DNA from: Numida meleagris
Lineage: Eukaryota > Chordata > Aves > Galliformes > Numididae
DNA length: 64,000 nt
Assembly (NCBI RefSeq): GCF_002078875.1
Contig: NC_034409.1
Span: 18,730,877-18,794,876 of the forward strand
Direction of reading: 5' to 3'
Shown piece after piece: positions 13,727 to 27,400 of the stretch; positions within the stretch are counted from its first letter, which is position 1, and every line of letters begins with the position of its first letter. A model generated the notes under the pieces. The model was not told the DNA's origin and did no database searches. It saw only the letters and a list, made by a program, of their open reading frames with translations. The position numbers and the translations under genes are program-made.

Positions 13727-16700
13727 CTAAAATGAGAGCAACAGTTAAAATTATGAACTCTGAAAATTTATGTAAGAAGATTAGGTTTTTTTTTTAGTAA
13801 GAAGCAACTTCAGTTCTAAGGCCCCCAAACTACCTATCCAACCTTTTGGAAAACAAAACAGAAAATCCCCTAGCTTATCTAAGAAAGCACAGCTATACGC
13901 AATCCATAATATAAAAACGCTGCAGAAGAGCTAACTGTAACAACTCTGCATAAGAAAATAAGAAATGCTCAGACAAAAATTATACCTGTTACATTGTAAG
14001 AAAATCTCTAATACAGTATTTCCATTTGCTAAGAGCATGTGCAGTTTTTTTCAACAGCTTGAGATTTCTGTCCTCCAGATCTCCCCTCTAAGTTTTCTCT
14101 GCAACTGTACCCCATGCAGTTTGAAAATCATATTAACAACTCCTTTATTACACCCATACTTAGAGCTAGAAAAACATGCATACTTCCAAAGTAGACAAGC
14201 TTTTTAAAATAAAATTATTTTAAGTCTATTACTCTTTACCTTACTACATATCCACAGAAACAATTCTTGTATTTAAGAATTACACCATCTCCATGTCCCA
14301 AAAGTTATTATCAGTGTACATTTTATTGTATTATCTAACTCCTGCGTTAGTAGGTTGAATCCCATTCAGTGCCAAAACTTTCAAATATAGTGAGATGCAC
14401 AGAATGAAAAGAACAGAATTCAACTCATAACGTAAACATGGTGAAGTATGGATTGCAGTTAGGAAATACTCATCTTGTGAAGTAGATTTGACTTATACTG
14501 AAAACAGACAAAATGTGCAGCTGTGTGTACATGTACATACACACCCTCCTCCGTCAACCCATTCTCCAAGAGTTTTCCTCATGGCAAAAAGAGTAGGTAA
14601 ATACCTTCCAGTCTTTAAATCCAAATCCAAGCTCTTTAAAAAATGAAACTGACATAACTTTCAAGTTTCAAGACACCTATTGCAATAAGGTCAGCCTGTA
14701 TTACATACACCATATAAAAAAAAAAAACAAACAGCTTTTTTCCTTCCCATGAAACACCATAACTAGGATAGGAATGCAATTTGATTACAAAAATCCTAAA
14801 TGAGAGCTTTAAGACATTTCTTTCGCTATCAAGTTTGAAAAACATTACAGAACTGTTAATGTCAAGCCTACAAGCTCTTCTATCCTTCTTTTCTCTCCCT
14901 GATAAATCACTAATAAAACAAACGATCTTTAATGAACTGCTTAAACTATTATTACAGCCTCACCATTTTAATTCTCATCAATAAGAAATTCTGCACTTCG
15001 TGTCAGCGTCACTTGTTAGTTAAATTAATTCTACTCACATTAGCAAGCATTGTCAGAAGAGCAAGAGCTCAAAGCATGATTATTGTCAGAGAGCAGTATA
15101 ACCACTTCATGAAGAAAACAGCAAAGACCAGAATGGTTAATACACAAAACACTGACTCACGCTTTTGGTCAGTCTGTGATGCCACTTTCAAGAATTCCAC
15201 TCTCAAAGTCCTGAAGGGACGTCTTTTAATGGAGGGCGAGATAATGTAGGCAGCTAGCATTAAAAGTAGCCCTTTAGAGAGTCTTATCTATCTGCTCTCA
15301 CAAACTGATCTTCTTTTCCCAAGAAGAAATTTTAAAAAATGAATCTGCGCTATCCTTGTTATTCATGTGAGAGTTAAGTATCTTACTCATACATCTGACT
15401 TTTACATGGGAATTCCTTAATTCTTATTACCTGTTTTTACAGCACAAGCTCAAAAGCCAGCGTTTAATCATCACATTTTTCTGAAATAGTCTTTATAAAC
15501 AAGAGATGAATAAAAAAAGATTCCACCACCTCTTCAAACAAGCGTGGAAGAAACACTTAATAGTTTAATTCTGTTCAAAAACATAGGATTAAGTTAGACT
15601 GCTTTTTTTAACTGCAGAAAAAGTTTAATCCATTAATACTATTATAAAAGGCCCAAAAACTATAAGCAATGCTAATTTATATGAAATTAGAAGTTAGTTT
15701 ACACAGTTTCACAACAGATGTTGTATCTCAGAGGTGAAAGACAACACAGTGACCCTCATTTGTTTATTAGCATCAATGAAGATTTTTTCAGCTCAAACAC
15801 ACTGATGTGTAAATGTACAGAAACCCACTCATGGCGGTGTGGTTGTATTTTATGGTATATTTTGGTACTTGTCTTGCATTTAGCCACCAACAAAAACAAA
15901 CAAACAAAAAAACAGATCATTTAAATTATGTTTACCTCATGTTTAACTTCACTTTTGTCCAAATGCAAAGGTCTGTGTTTTCTTTTAGAGTATCTCTCCC
16001 TACAACTATGAACACACACAAAACCAGCCAAGATGTCCATGAGGGCAGTTTTGAATTAATTACTGGGCAAAAGATGGAAGGTAGCCTTCAGAAGTGAAAA
16101 ACTGCTTATTCGCCCACATTTAATGATCAGACCTAGCCCAGAATTATGGGGGGTGGGGGGTGAGGAGGGGAAGGGAGAAAGCTAGATTTCCAAGCTCTCA
16201 TTCTCTCTTCCTGAAATTCTTAAGCATGACTGCAAAAAGGCAACAAGAACAGGAAGAAAATATTTTAAAGCACATTCTTGCTTAGGACTACTGTCATAAA
16301 TGTCAAACTGTATGAATCAGAATGCTAAAAAAATGATTGAGCCATCATCTAAGCATCTTCCTTGTAATACTCATCTATAAATAAAGCTAAATCACAAAGC
16401 TAATGACAGTTTTCTGGGAAAATGGATACCATACAAACTGTAACACGGCAAATGCAGAACTGGAATTGGTACTAATCTGGCTTGATTTCGTTAAAAGGTA
16501 AGCATGAATAACTTCAATGTCCCAGGAGCCAAAGAAGTGGCAGCTTTTTATCTTTCATCCTCCCCTGAAGAAAAGAGTACCTGCAAGTGTCCTATGAATA
16601 TTCTGGAAGAAGACTGCATTTCTGCATATGGAATTCATGACCAGCAATTGTTTTGCTTTTCCTTGTTAATTACCAGACACCTTTCTTCCCTCTCCCTCTC

Positions 16701-17844
16701 CAACATTCTGCAGGCCCGCAGGAACCAAGACCATGCACAGAAGTTTGAACTTAACTACGGCACCAGCTCCACTCGATATTGATGATATCACACCTTCAGC
16801 AAAAGGAGGCAATTCTTGATAGCACTTTTCCGCCTCTCAGAGCAACAGAGATCACACAGGAAAGTTTGCAGCTCTCCTCTCAGCGTTCCATCAGCTGCTT
16901 GGGCAGAGAGGCACTACTGACAGACACCTCACCAACAAGGGTGCACGCAGACAGCTGTTTGCGCGGAATGCGTGGTAGGAGGCCAAAATACTTTTTTATT
17001 AAGGTGCAGGAGAGCTAAAATCAACAGGAAAAGTACAACAATGCACGCTTCTGATCACAAATTCCTTTCACAATTTCTGTCCCAGTTACCTTCCTCCTCT
17101 TCAAACCAATTGCCTCGGGTCCCCGCAACCCCCGTTCAAAGGAAAAGGGAATGCCATTCTCAATGGACACTTTCATGCAGACCATTAAAAAGAGAAAGAC
17201 ACAGGAATGCTCTTTAGTTCCAGACAATGAGGCCGGATAAGCAAACACTGCTTACAGTATACGGGGAAGACACCACCCACGGCCGTGCGGCGGGGCAGGA
17301 GCGCTGCCCTCGGGGGAACACAAAGAATCGGCGACCGCGGTGCGGCGGCTCGGCCCGGGGAAAGCGGCGCGGGCGGCGTGCCTCCCGCACCGTGCCTCCC
17401 GCATCCCGCCTGCCATCCCGGCCCTGCCGCCCCGCCCCCGCCGGCTCCTGCGCGAGCACTTCCTGCCCACGCCCAGGGAGCCCACGGCGTGCACACACCC
17501 CTCCGCGCCCGATGGTTCCTGCCCAGCCCCGGCGTTCCCCCCTCCCGGCCCCCGGGAGGATGGTTCCTGCCCGGGCCCATCATCTCAGCCCTTCCCAACA
17601 GTCGCCTCCCCCCCCTCCGCGAAAATACTCGGCCCACAATATGGCGGCTGACAAAACAGCTCCAGCGGCGCCTCCCCCAGAGCGCCGCGCTCCGCTTCCC
17701 CCCGCGCCGCCTCGCCCACGACCGCTCGCCCTCCGCGCCGTTCCCCTACGCCGGGGCCGGCCCCGCCGCCCTTCCTCCCCTTCCCCCCGCCTCAGGACCG
17801 ACCGGCCGGCTTGGCCGCCACGCCGCCCGCCCGGCTTCACTCAC
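13727..17844 (-). other. BRD1: BRD1 intron 1 (4.1 kb)
   Basis: This is the inferred intron between the non-coding first exon (donor GTGAGT at about 17,844) and the acceptor at 13,727. It is AT-rich except for the last 600 bp, which belong to the CpG island. No conserved coding sequence was recognised. Short open frames at 14.8-15.3 and 16.5-17.2 kb have no family features. Confidence 0.65.
17638..17648 (+). promoter_or_regulatory. YY1-type motif in BRD1 CpG island
   Basis: AATATGGCGGC is an exact match to the extended YY1 consensus (AANATGGCGGC). It lies about 200 bp inside intron 1 from the inferred exon 1 donor, a usual place for YY1 sites near start sites. Binding is inferred from the motif only. 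Confidence 0.45.
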
Positions 17845-18450
17845 GTTGTGGGAGCCGCGGAGCGCGGCTGACAGACCTCCCGCTCCGCCTCTGCGCCCGA
17901 CGCTGCGGCCGGTCTAATGGCGGCGGTCCCGCCGGCGCTGCTGCCGCCTGCTCCCGCGCCCGCCGGCCGCGGGCGGGCGAGCGGGCACTGAAGGGGCCGC
18001 GCTGCCCGCGGCGGCGGGTACCCGGCGCTGGGTACGGGGCTGCTGCCGCCGCCGGGCACAGCGCATTCGTGAGGCGCGGCGCAGGTCGCGGTCCGGCTGC
18101 GGGCTCGGCGCTCGGCTCCCCGGGCTCGGCAGTTCCCCTCCCCCCTCGGCACAAACAATGCGGCTTCACCACAGCGCTGCGCCGACGGGGGGGGAGGGAG
18201 AGGGAAGGGACGTGAGGGCGCCAGGCACCGCCCAGCCCCGCCGCTGCCGCCGCCGCTGCTGCTGCTGCTGCCGCCGGGCGGGGCCTGCGCCGCCGCTCCC
18301 CCCGTCCCCGCCCCTCCATGGCGGAGCGCGGCGCGGGGCCTGGCGGAGCCGCCGGGCGGCGCGGGGCGGGAGGCGACGGTGCTGCGCCTCAGGGGACGGA
18401 ACGGGGCGGCGCGGCCCACGGCTGCGGGCGGGCCTCGCGCTGGCGGCACC
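17845..18450 (-). other. BRD1: BRD1 non-coding exon 1 (transcription start approximate)
   Basis: In the CpG island upstream of BRD1 the minus strand carries a consensus donor GTGAGT after CCCACAAC at 17,845. It is positioned to supply the missing 5' UTR of the BRD1 exon that starts at 13,726. No conserved coding sequence lies upstream of the donor, so the exon is taken as untranslated. The right boundary is a guess, set near the edge of the GC-rich block and the GC boxes at 18.28-18.37 kb. The long open frames on both strands here come from the scarcity of stop codons in GC-rich DNA. Confidence 0.5.
18255..18270 (+). repeat. (GCT)5 triplet repeat in BRD1 promoter/5' UTR
   Basis: Five perfect GCT units sit in a wider GCC/GCT-rich run (about 18,241-18,275). 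Read on the BRD1 strand this is a CAG/GGC-rich tract near the inferred start site. The tract is short but of a type that can vary in length. Confidence 0.7.
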
Positions 18451-18460
18451 GGAGCGCCTC

Positions 18461-21400
18461 AGTGTGCATATAAGTACCTCAGCGCAGGGGTATTTAAACG
18501 GCAGCAAAAGGAGAAAGGAGGGGGAAGCAGGGCGGGGGTCAGGGCTGCAAAACCAGGGCTCCAAACTACGAGTAATCGGTATTTATTATTTCTTTGGTCA
18601 ACGTCCAAGCTCGAACTTAGAAAATTCGCTTCAGTTTGCTCTCACGGAGTCTCTGGGTCATATTTCTGCTTTTGGATAATTATAACAACCTTACATTTTG
18701 GCCAAGCACAGTTGTGTCATCTGTAGCTCTCCGTGCAAAGGCTGCCTTTTGTTATGTATCATTTTTAGGACAGCCATTATAACCATATTCAAGATGTGGA
18801 GGATTTTGCTGCGGACAGCTGCACTCACATGCTCAAAGAACCCCTTTTGAGGCAGCCAGGCCTGGGACCAGCACTTGTGTTTGCCCATCACACAGAACAG
18901 GCCCTGTGTGCAGTAAGAAAGCAAGCAGCACAGAGTGGGCATGGTCCTCTCTGCCCCTCTGTAGTGACCGTCACTGAATACCTCCTTCAGAACAACCTCC
19001 CATCTCTTTCTCACCTTGTTTCTACCACTGCTGTTTACCTGCCCCTAGCAGCAGTCAGTCCAACAATAAATTTGTGTCTAGGAAATTAGAAATAGATACA
19101 CCTATCATTACTTACTTGTGGAAAGTCAATCAACGTCCAGAGAGCCTAAGTCTCTTATTTCAGGAAATTCTGTACAACAGGCAGCATCAGTAACTTCCAA
19201 CTCATTTTTCCCTATCAAGCACCACCCACTGGGCTGATCTCTAGCAAAGCAGGAGCTTACAACAGCCAACATTTGAGTACTGCACTCAACCTAGATATAC
19301 ATTTTTAGGATCAAACTGACCCAGTAACTTCAATTTCTGAATTAAAAAAAAAAAAAAAAAACAAACCCACAAAGATTGGATGAACTCTATAGGTCATCTG
19401 GTTGGTTGTGTACTGCTTGTAAGGAATTGCTCTCTGGTTATATCACTTACATGATCACGCATACAATCAGTCTCAGAATTTTTACAGCACACTGATTGAA
19501 ATGAATGAAATTGCATTGGAATTCAGCCTGTGATAGTAAATAGGAAGCAGTGCACTAAATAGTATATGTTAGCACACAGTCTAGTTGTAAAATGACCAGA
19601 AATGATAAATACTTTCAAGAAACTAATAATAAGTATAATAAAACTCCATCTATGATGGAAAACACGTTTTTTCATTTTTTAAGTGATAATCCATATGTGT
19701 GTCTGTCCTGCAGCTGTACAAATGTTTTACAACTGGAGACAAGCTTTCCACAGAGCTTGATGGCATCCATACTCTTCCCATGTCTGATGCACAAGTCAGT
19801 CTGGCACTCTTCCAGTTTCTTTTTTTCTGCCAGGCAGATTACAGCATTCCATAGCTAGATATCCCTTTAGTAAGACAGTGTTTCATAAATGTATTTGTTC
19901 CATTTAACTACCTTTCTGCTGTCTGATCTTATACTGCATTCTCCAGTATTCTCTCTATTTATGTGATTTTCTTTAGATTCATCTCCCAGCTCTCCCTGCC
20001 CTGTACGCAGGGGACGTTTGGTAAAAATATGCCATCCATAAGGTGTCATATCTTGAACTTCATGCGGATAAAAACCAGGAAGCTGTACTTCAAAATTCAT
20101 TTTGTTATAGAGGTGGCATCATTGATTCCCATGACCTATTGACCAAGGACTTACAGTACAGCCTGAATCTATCAGAATGATGTGTTACAGTGCCAGGACC
20201 TGATCTCCTAACAGATCCGAAATGAGAGGCTTCTAATCCACTTTGCCATAATACAGAAAGGCCTCTAGGATCCTCAGATTCTCCACAGTTTCAAAGGACT
20301 GCTGAGCTTCATTTCCTGGTGCCTGTGCTGAAGATGGTAACTCCACCTCAAATTACTAACATCCAGGCAGGGTTCATCACTGCTCTTGATACTCTCAATT
20401 ATGCTTAGGAATGAGTGAGGTATGAGGACTTTTCCTATAGACCATCCAGGCTCTGACACAGAATGTTGATGTGCTGCTTCACAGCTTCAGCACAAAGACC
20501 CTAACAGGCCTGACATGAACCACCTCTCACTGACATTATAGCCTACCAGATCAGGATCCTCAATATTAAATATCAGTAGGCTAGCTCATGTCTTTCAAAA
20601 TGCAACAATGCACAGTATTATCTGGTGTATTTGACAAATCCTGAGCACACACTTCCATAATCTCAAAGATTTGTTTCCTTGCCTGCTCCATCTCACTAGT
20701 GAGATGTAGTGCCTCAAAATAGTATTCATTCCATTTTTGGAAAAGGAGGAAACAACTCTAATGGGATGCCACACAATTTCAAGCAAAAAGATAAAGGTTC
20801 AGAGGGCAGCAAGACCCTCATAGCCTTTTTTGGCACTAGCTCGGTGAGTGTGCAGTTTTGGTCCCACTCCATGACAATCTTCACACCCCTGCTTGGCGGC
20901 ATCAGGTTTTGATTCAAGTTGCTACTGCTGACTCACTCTGCAAGCAAGATTTTCACAGATGGAATATCTTCTGCTTACCAGCTTTCACCTGTGCTAGTTA
21001 CCAAATTCTCAAGGAAATATTTCAAGATGAAGGAATCACATAAACATAAAGGCTGTTCATCTGCTTTGGCATCCTCTTCCTTGCAGAATCAAGTTTTGAG
21101 ACCTTGTTACATTGCTACAGTATATCACCTGCAGAGTAACATCTTTGTTCCAGATTAAAAGAGACCAACTCAGGCTTGCTGCTGCACTTAAATTTTGGCA
21201 GAGGTACTATTCTTCACTGGATGGAACTCGACACTATACCCCTTTTCTTATTTGAACAGCAGGCTGGTAAAATGAAAAGAAAGAGCCAGATCCCACTCCA
21301 CACATTCTTTAGAACTGCAAGAATCTTGAAATATAGATTTTGGACTGCCATAACATATGTGTGTGGGTCTTCATCCTATCATGACAATTCTGCCTAACCT

Positions 21401-24400
21401 TGCTGAGACTTGCAACAGCTCTGAATAATTCTGCAAACCAAACCGTCCATACAAAGTTTCCAAAGCCTGGCTTCACCACTATATGGTTTACTATATGGTT
21501 ATTCTCCCTGGAATACTGTCTAGTAATATACAACATTACTATGGTTCCTCACATCCTGCAGGGACATCCTTTTCCATTTCACTTACCTCATCAGTTGTGG
21601 CACTGACAAATTACTCAAGGAGCATGATTGTGCAGGGCCAGCTGTTCTCAAAAGAAAGGCTGTTTCCAAACCTCAGAAGCCTGGATAGCATACACTGTGG
21701 ATAAGATGCTCAACCCTATTACAAGACACATTACAGCAACAAGCTGACAAAAACACACTTACCCTCAGTCTGTGAAGTGGTATAGTTTCCCTGCATCTCT
21801 GTTAGCTGATCTTTGGGAACTACTTAACTGAAAGACAAATCCATGTACCCTATGTATCACTGATCCATCCCCTAGGTATCATCAGTACTTTGGCAGAAAG
21901 ATGTATTTCTGTTTTGTACAAGACTGAATGGAATTTATGGTCAAAAGCCCTACATGACAATTCCAGACCAAGGATGAACCTTTCAGCTTCAAATATGGAA
22001 GAAAAGTCTTGAGCCATTTTACCACTAGAGGATTAGTGAATATCTTCTTTGTTCTTTGGCTAAGAAGAAGCATGCCTTTTCCTTTTAATTCCTTTGATCC
22101 CAAAGATTCTGGACAGGTTTTGACAAAGAGTAGATTGAGATGAAATAATATAGGTGTTCATCTATGTTCACTAACTTCTACAGAAATGAAGTTTTTTTTG
22201 CCTCTTTTGGCCTCACTAACTTATGTTCTATATGCATCATCTTTCTCTTCCTTGGAAAGAAAGTGGTTCTTTATTTATAAAATTGATAAGGATACCCTTT
22301 ATATCTCCAGAACAGTTCAAGGTGATCCAAAAGAACACCCTTCTCTGAAACGAGTTTCAAAACAGACTGCACTCTCTGTCAGTGCCACTTACGGTACTGA
22401 TAAAGACAGAACCCTTTTATCATCTGAGCTCCACCAGAACTCAAGCTACAGCACTGCTTGCTAATAGCTCTGTGACTTGCATCTGCTAAGCAGTCCTGTG
22501 GAATGTTATCTAGAGATAATACTTAAAGACCATTTGACAGAGTGGTCTTTAGGCTGTACAGCTGCTATGCAAAGGCCCTTAACTTATTTGTATTTAAGCA
22601 TTTGGATGAACTACTGCTTGGAGTCACCTACAGCAAGAAAAGGTTTGTAGCCTGTCACTTGCAGACAGAGCAATATGTTAAACAGTTCTTGGAGAGGCAC
22701 AATTGACAGAAAAACCTACTTTCTGCCTTCTTTATCCTTCTGCTGTCTTGACTCCTTTAACATCACATACCTTTGGGATTTTGCAGTTATAAGGCTCTCT
22801 GCAAAATGTGCTCATAACCTTTGAATGATGGAAGGAAGATGGGGCTTGAACTCATTCCTGCAGACACTGCAAAGATCAAAACAAAAAAATCAGTATTAAG
22901 ATATACGTTAAAGCTTATGTATGTTACACTTCACAAAAAATAAATCAGAGTAATTTCTGTCTTCACAAAATGCTGCACGAAAAGCACAGGGCTTACCAAT
23001 CTGCTCATCTGTAGGCTGTCTAAATAGCAGAACAGCAATGTGCTCAGTGAAGAGGATACAACACATACATCCATTGTGAATCAGGACAGATATCCATAGA
23101 ACTTACATCAACCCCACTGCTGAAATTTCAGGATTGTTGTGAGGTAAGATTCAAAAGCTGAGAATTAGATCAGGGAGAAGAAATACTGAAAGCTATGTTG
23201 CTTTTTAAAGCTTATTTTGAAAAACAGAAACACCACAAAGAAATCCCAACCTTCTGAGCAAAATTCTTTGCACTCGTGTATAATGATACTGTTGTTTACA
23301 AAAGAGCAGATAGAGCCCTATACAAGGAAATATTATTACCCCGTCTCTCCTGTCATTGCCTCTTCAGCATTAATTATTCAACTCTTGGTGTTTACAATTT
23401 GGCACCTTCAATATATTCTGTACAGTAACTCCACATGCAAAGGTCTTTTGGGGAAGCTATCCTTGCCAAATGGTAACTGCCACCCTAATAACCCTTCATA
23501 AACAAATAAGATTTTCTCTTTAGCCCCCTGAACTGCCTCATCGCACAACCAGATGAGCACAACTGCCAGTGCAAGAAAGGCAACAAGCAAGTAAATCCAG
23601 TGTTTGAGTAGCCCTTCAGCATTCTTAGCTATTAGGCATCATTAGCTTAGCTAACAAAATAAGCTTCACGTTTAGAATTGGAGAGACTGTCTTCATCCCA
23701 TAGAATAACTAACGGAGCCAGGACAACATGTCAGTGGTAATGGATGGGAATCAAAAAGCAAAACAGTAATTGCCATGTGGAGTGTTCTAAAAATATACTT
23801 ACTTAGCAAAGAACTACAAAACATTGTGGCTAAGCAATTTACAATTTATTTTGAGATTTTTCCCCTCTAGTCAAAATGTGCTGAGGAAAACTCAGCAGCA
23901 GATGAAGACAGAATTTACAGAAAGTTAGCAGAACAAGAAATTGAAACTATTTGAAATGCAAATTTATATCAAAAAGCAGCCACAGAGAAGGAAAAAAGAA
24001 AAAAGAATGTTCTCCAAACAAAGACTTGACACAAGGTATTTCTCAAATCAATCATCATTTTTGATGCTTGTTCCCCTTATCAGGTTTGGGTTTCAGAAGA
24101 TTTTTCATTTAACATGAATTTGAGTAACTTTAAGCAAGCACAGACCATGTAAATAGTATGACTAGATACGTATTCTTAATTTCTTACAACCCTTTTCTAC
24201 TCCCTGTTCCTTTCCCGTACCCTGGATTCAGCCCTTATCCAAAGAAAGAAAGAAATCTTACTCACTGCCTCCATCAAGTTTGATAACTTCGAAACTTCAT
24301 TTAATAAATCCCTTAGAGTTACCTTAGTTTCAATTTCTTGCTGTCAGTATCGAAACTCTTAACGTATAACGAAGCGCAAATTTTGAGCACTCTTCCAAGT

Positions 24401-27400
24401 TAGGTCACTCACAAAGGTAAACCTCCAAGAAAGAATCCAGTGTTTACACTAAGTTAATACTTCAGCTCTTGTATAATTAAATTAAAATTCTATCAGCAAC
24501 GAGACAAATCCAGTCTTAATTAGTTTACTACTTCTTCCTCATTCATTCTGGAAGACAGACCTGGTCTGCAGATGATTAAGATGGTATGCGGTGGAGGAAG
24601 CCTTGCTGTGAGAATCCCTAGTCACTTACTGCTCAAGTAATCCCAAACTAGATGAGCTCATTCAGAATTAAAGCCCTGTCTCCTCACTTATGTGGGGAAC
24701 GGCTACAAAGCAAGGCGACATCAAATTCCAGGGAAGAAAAAAATGAAATGAAAAAGTAAGTCATGACTCAATACATGAAATACGTGTAAAAGCTAATAAA
24801 CAAGAAAACCAGATATAGCTTACAGCTTCAGAAAAAAAAAAATCTGAAGAAAGATATGCTCCGTTCAGAGAAATCTGATACTCGTATGTATCAGCTAACA
24901 AGCAAGCAGTAATGAGCAGGTTTTCTTTGCCTTGTCTCAGACCTGGCTACCTTGGCCACTGCCTGATGCAATTCTCTATTAACCATAGAGATCTTCCAAA
25001 ATCGCATATATACAAATCACTTCTGCTATATGAAGCCATATTATAACACAGAGAGAATCTTTAGAGGAAAAAAAAAGAAAACAACACAAAACAAAAAACC
25101 CATGCCACAAAAGTAGGATCTTCAACTGGAGTATTCCTGACACATTCCAGCACCATCCCTACTCTACACAAAGACAAAGCATGAATAAGTCCTGTGAATA
25201 TCCTGTCATATATACAACTCCTTGCCAAAATTACAGACTCACATTGCTGATGTGCCATTAATCCAAGATGATACAGAGATTAGCCAGCTGTTTATAACAA
25301 ATTAGGTAATTAATAGGAAAGCACAAAGGCATCATGGTTTTGGCAGTGAATATTGCCTAAAGCTGCCCACAACCAGTGTAACCGTTGATTCTTTCTTTTC
25401 AGATCATCCAGCTTGACAGTTTGGATACCATAAATATAGCCAAGTGCCCGCTGAAGTTAATGGAGTATGTATGCTAAATATATAAGCACTCTCTTATGTT
25501 AAGTGTTCTTAGAAACCATACCCTTGTGATACTAAATTGGACTTCTGAATTTAGTACAACTGATCTTTATCTTAAGGTTTTGATTTTGAGTCACCACTGT
25601 CTACACAGAGTCCTGGAAGAGGATGTAATCTATACATGCAGAAAAAGAGATTGTTTTATTTACTATATTATCTCAGTGTACACAAGAGGCAGCAATTATT
25701 TGCGCTCAACTTAAGAGTTATGATTTAACATGGGTTTTGTCTCAATGATTTTATACGGAAAAATGCATCACTGATATATACGTTGTTTACAATGAAGTTA
25801 AAGGTTTGACTGATTTGGTATATTAAATAAGCTTATCAGAGCAATTTGAGAGATAAATTCTGCTAAAACAAGGAAACAGAAGCAACATGGTTATTGCTCC
25901 CAACACTGGCCTAACGTTGTGCTGGCATATTGGTAAAGTGTCTCCAATAGTAAACAAATTCAGGAAGACAGATCTACATCAATTTACCTTTGCACTATCA
26001 ATCTTATCACTACTACCGTGGAAGAAAAACTCAAATTAAGATGAGCAGCTCAGTGGCTGGAGAGACTATGGGACCACAGAACACAAAGCTCTATCTGCAG
26101 CAACTTCATCTCTACAATCATCTCATAACTTCTAACAGGATATTGACAGAGAAACAGATACATTTAAGGAATATTCATGTTCTCTCACTGTAGAAGTGGA
26201 CATTAAGCTGTCATGTAGTTGCCAAACAATTTTAGGCTTTTATTATGGCCTCCCTCATATTGAGAATGACAAAGAGCTACTTACTTACGGTTACTGCAGT
26301 GACATTTCCTTGTTCTCTGAACCTGTAACAACCATTCTCTGGAGAATCCACACAGCTTCTTTGGGAGCATGCTCTCTTTGCTTTACGACATCCCACAAAA
26401 CACAGCAGGGAGCTAGGTATTCTGCAGTTTACTCCAGGGACTGAGAAATGAATTTCAGATATTCATTTAATATCAGCTCACTTTTAATTCAAGTCAGGTT
26501 AAGTTAAAAGTGCAAATAAAGGCATTTATTCACAATATCTGAAACAGAAGAGTTTATAAAATAAAGGCAGGAGAATACTCTGAGGTTAAATAAGAATTTT
26601 AGTTACTTACTGTCAAGAAGCCTCGTACAGACTTTTCTAATATCCACCTTGCCAATGGATTACCTTTTTTTTTGTTTGTTTGTTTTTTGTTTTTGCATAT
26701 TTGCACCTGACTACATGCTTTATGGAGAATCTGCATCCTTAGACTGGCACTACAGCACTGCTGCAACACCCACCTCAAGCCGGCAGTCTGGAGCCCTCCC
26801 CAGGAATTGCAGTTGCTTTCTTTCCTTGCAGTCATGTCATCAGATCACCATCACCTCTTTGTTTTATTCTTCACATTAATGTATTGCTCGTGAGGAGTTC
26901 TTCTGGTCCCAGTTCGCTCAGGTTGTTGAGACTGACTTTTTTTTTTTAAACTTCCAGTATGTTTTTGTAAAACAGAGAAAAGTTGCATCCATTTCACCCA
27001 GACAACATGCGATGCATATCTACACATTGTCTGGTTATCAGTAACTTAGGATTTAAAGAAATTATCAATTTTCATTAATTTCAACTTTCATTAACCCTCA
27101 CTGAAATTTTCAGAGGATGTACGAACAAAACAAAATGAACAAGTTCAGAAAAATGCTGATGGAAGCAGTGGAAAGAGCACAGGAGTGGCTTCCTGTCTTT
27201 TTAAGTTTACTGTACATTTTTAATCTTCAATTATAAATTGGAAACTCTTGAAAGTTATAGCTGTTACAAAAAAAAAAAAAAAAAGCTGTCACATATTTAC
27301 ATGCCTTACATGGCATGCTGAGAATAACTACAAAATTCCAAGTAAAATTCAACATTTGCTACAGTTTTATATTTCATTAAGAGATGTTTTTTGAGATGAT

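Larger units (their letters stand above)
17280..18460 (-). promoter_or_regulatory. BRD1: CpG-island promoter of BRD1
   Basis: Composition switches abruptly from AT-rich intron to strongly GC-rich, CpG-dense sequence for about 1.2 kb and back again, which is typical of a vertebrate housekeeping promoter. Sp1-type GC boxes are visible at 18,276-18,284 (GGGCGGGGC), 18,306-18,314 (CCCCGCCCC) and 18,363-18,371. YY1-type ATGGCGGC motifs lie at 17,638-17,648 and 17,915-17,924. A TATA-like CATATAAGT lies at the right edge (18,467-18,475) and reads better on the plus strand, so a divergent transcript is possible. Confidence 0.8.

Noticed and set aside
17185..18726. Many 80-214 codon frames on both strands in the first CpG island
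   Set aside because: GC-rich DNA has few stop codons. The frames overlap on all strands, are Pro/Arg/Ala/Gly-rich and resemble no family.
18796..19089. 97-codon plus-strand frame just beyond the BRD1 promoter
   Set aside because: It starts at GTG, not ATG, and has no recognisable domain or splice context.
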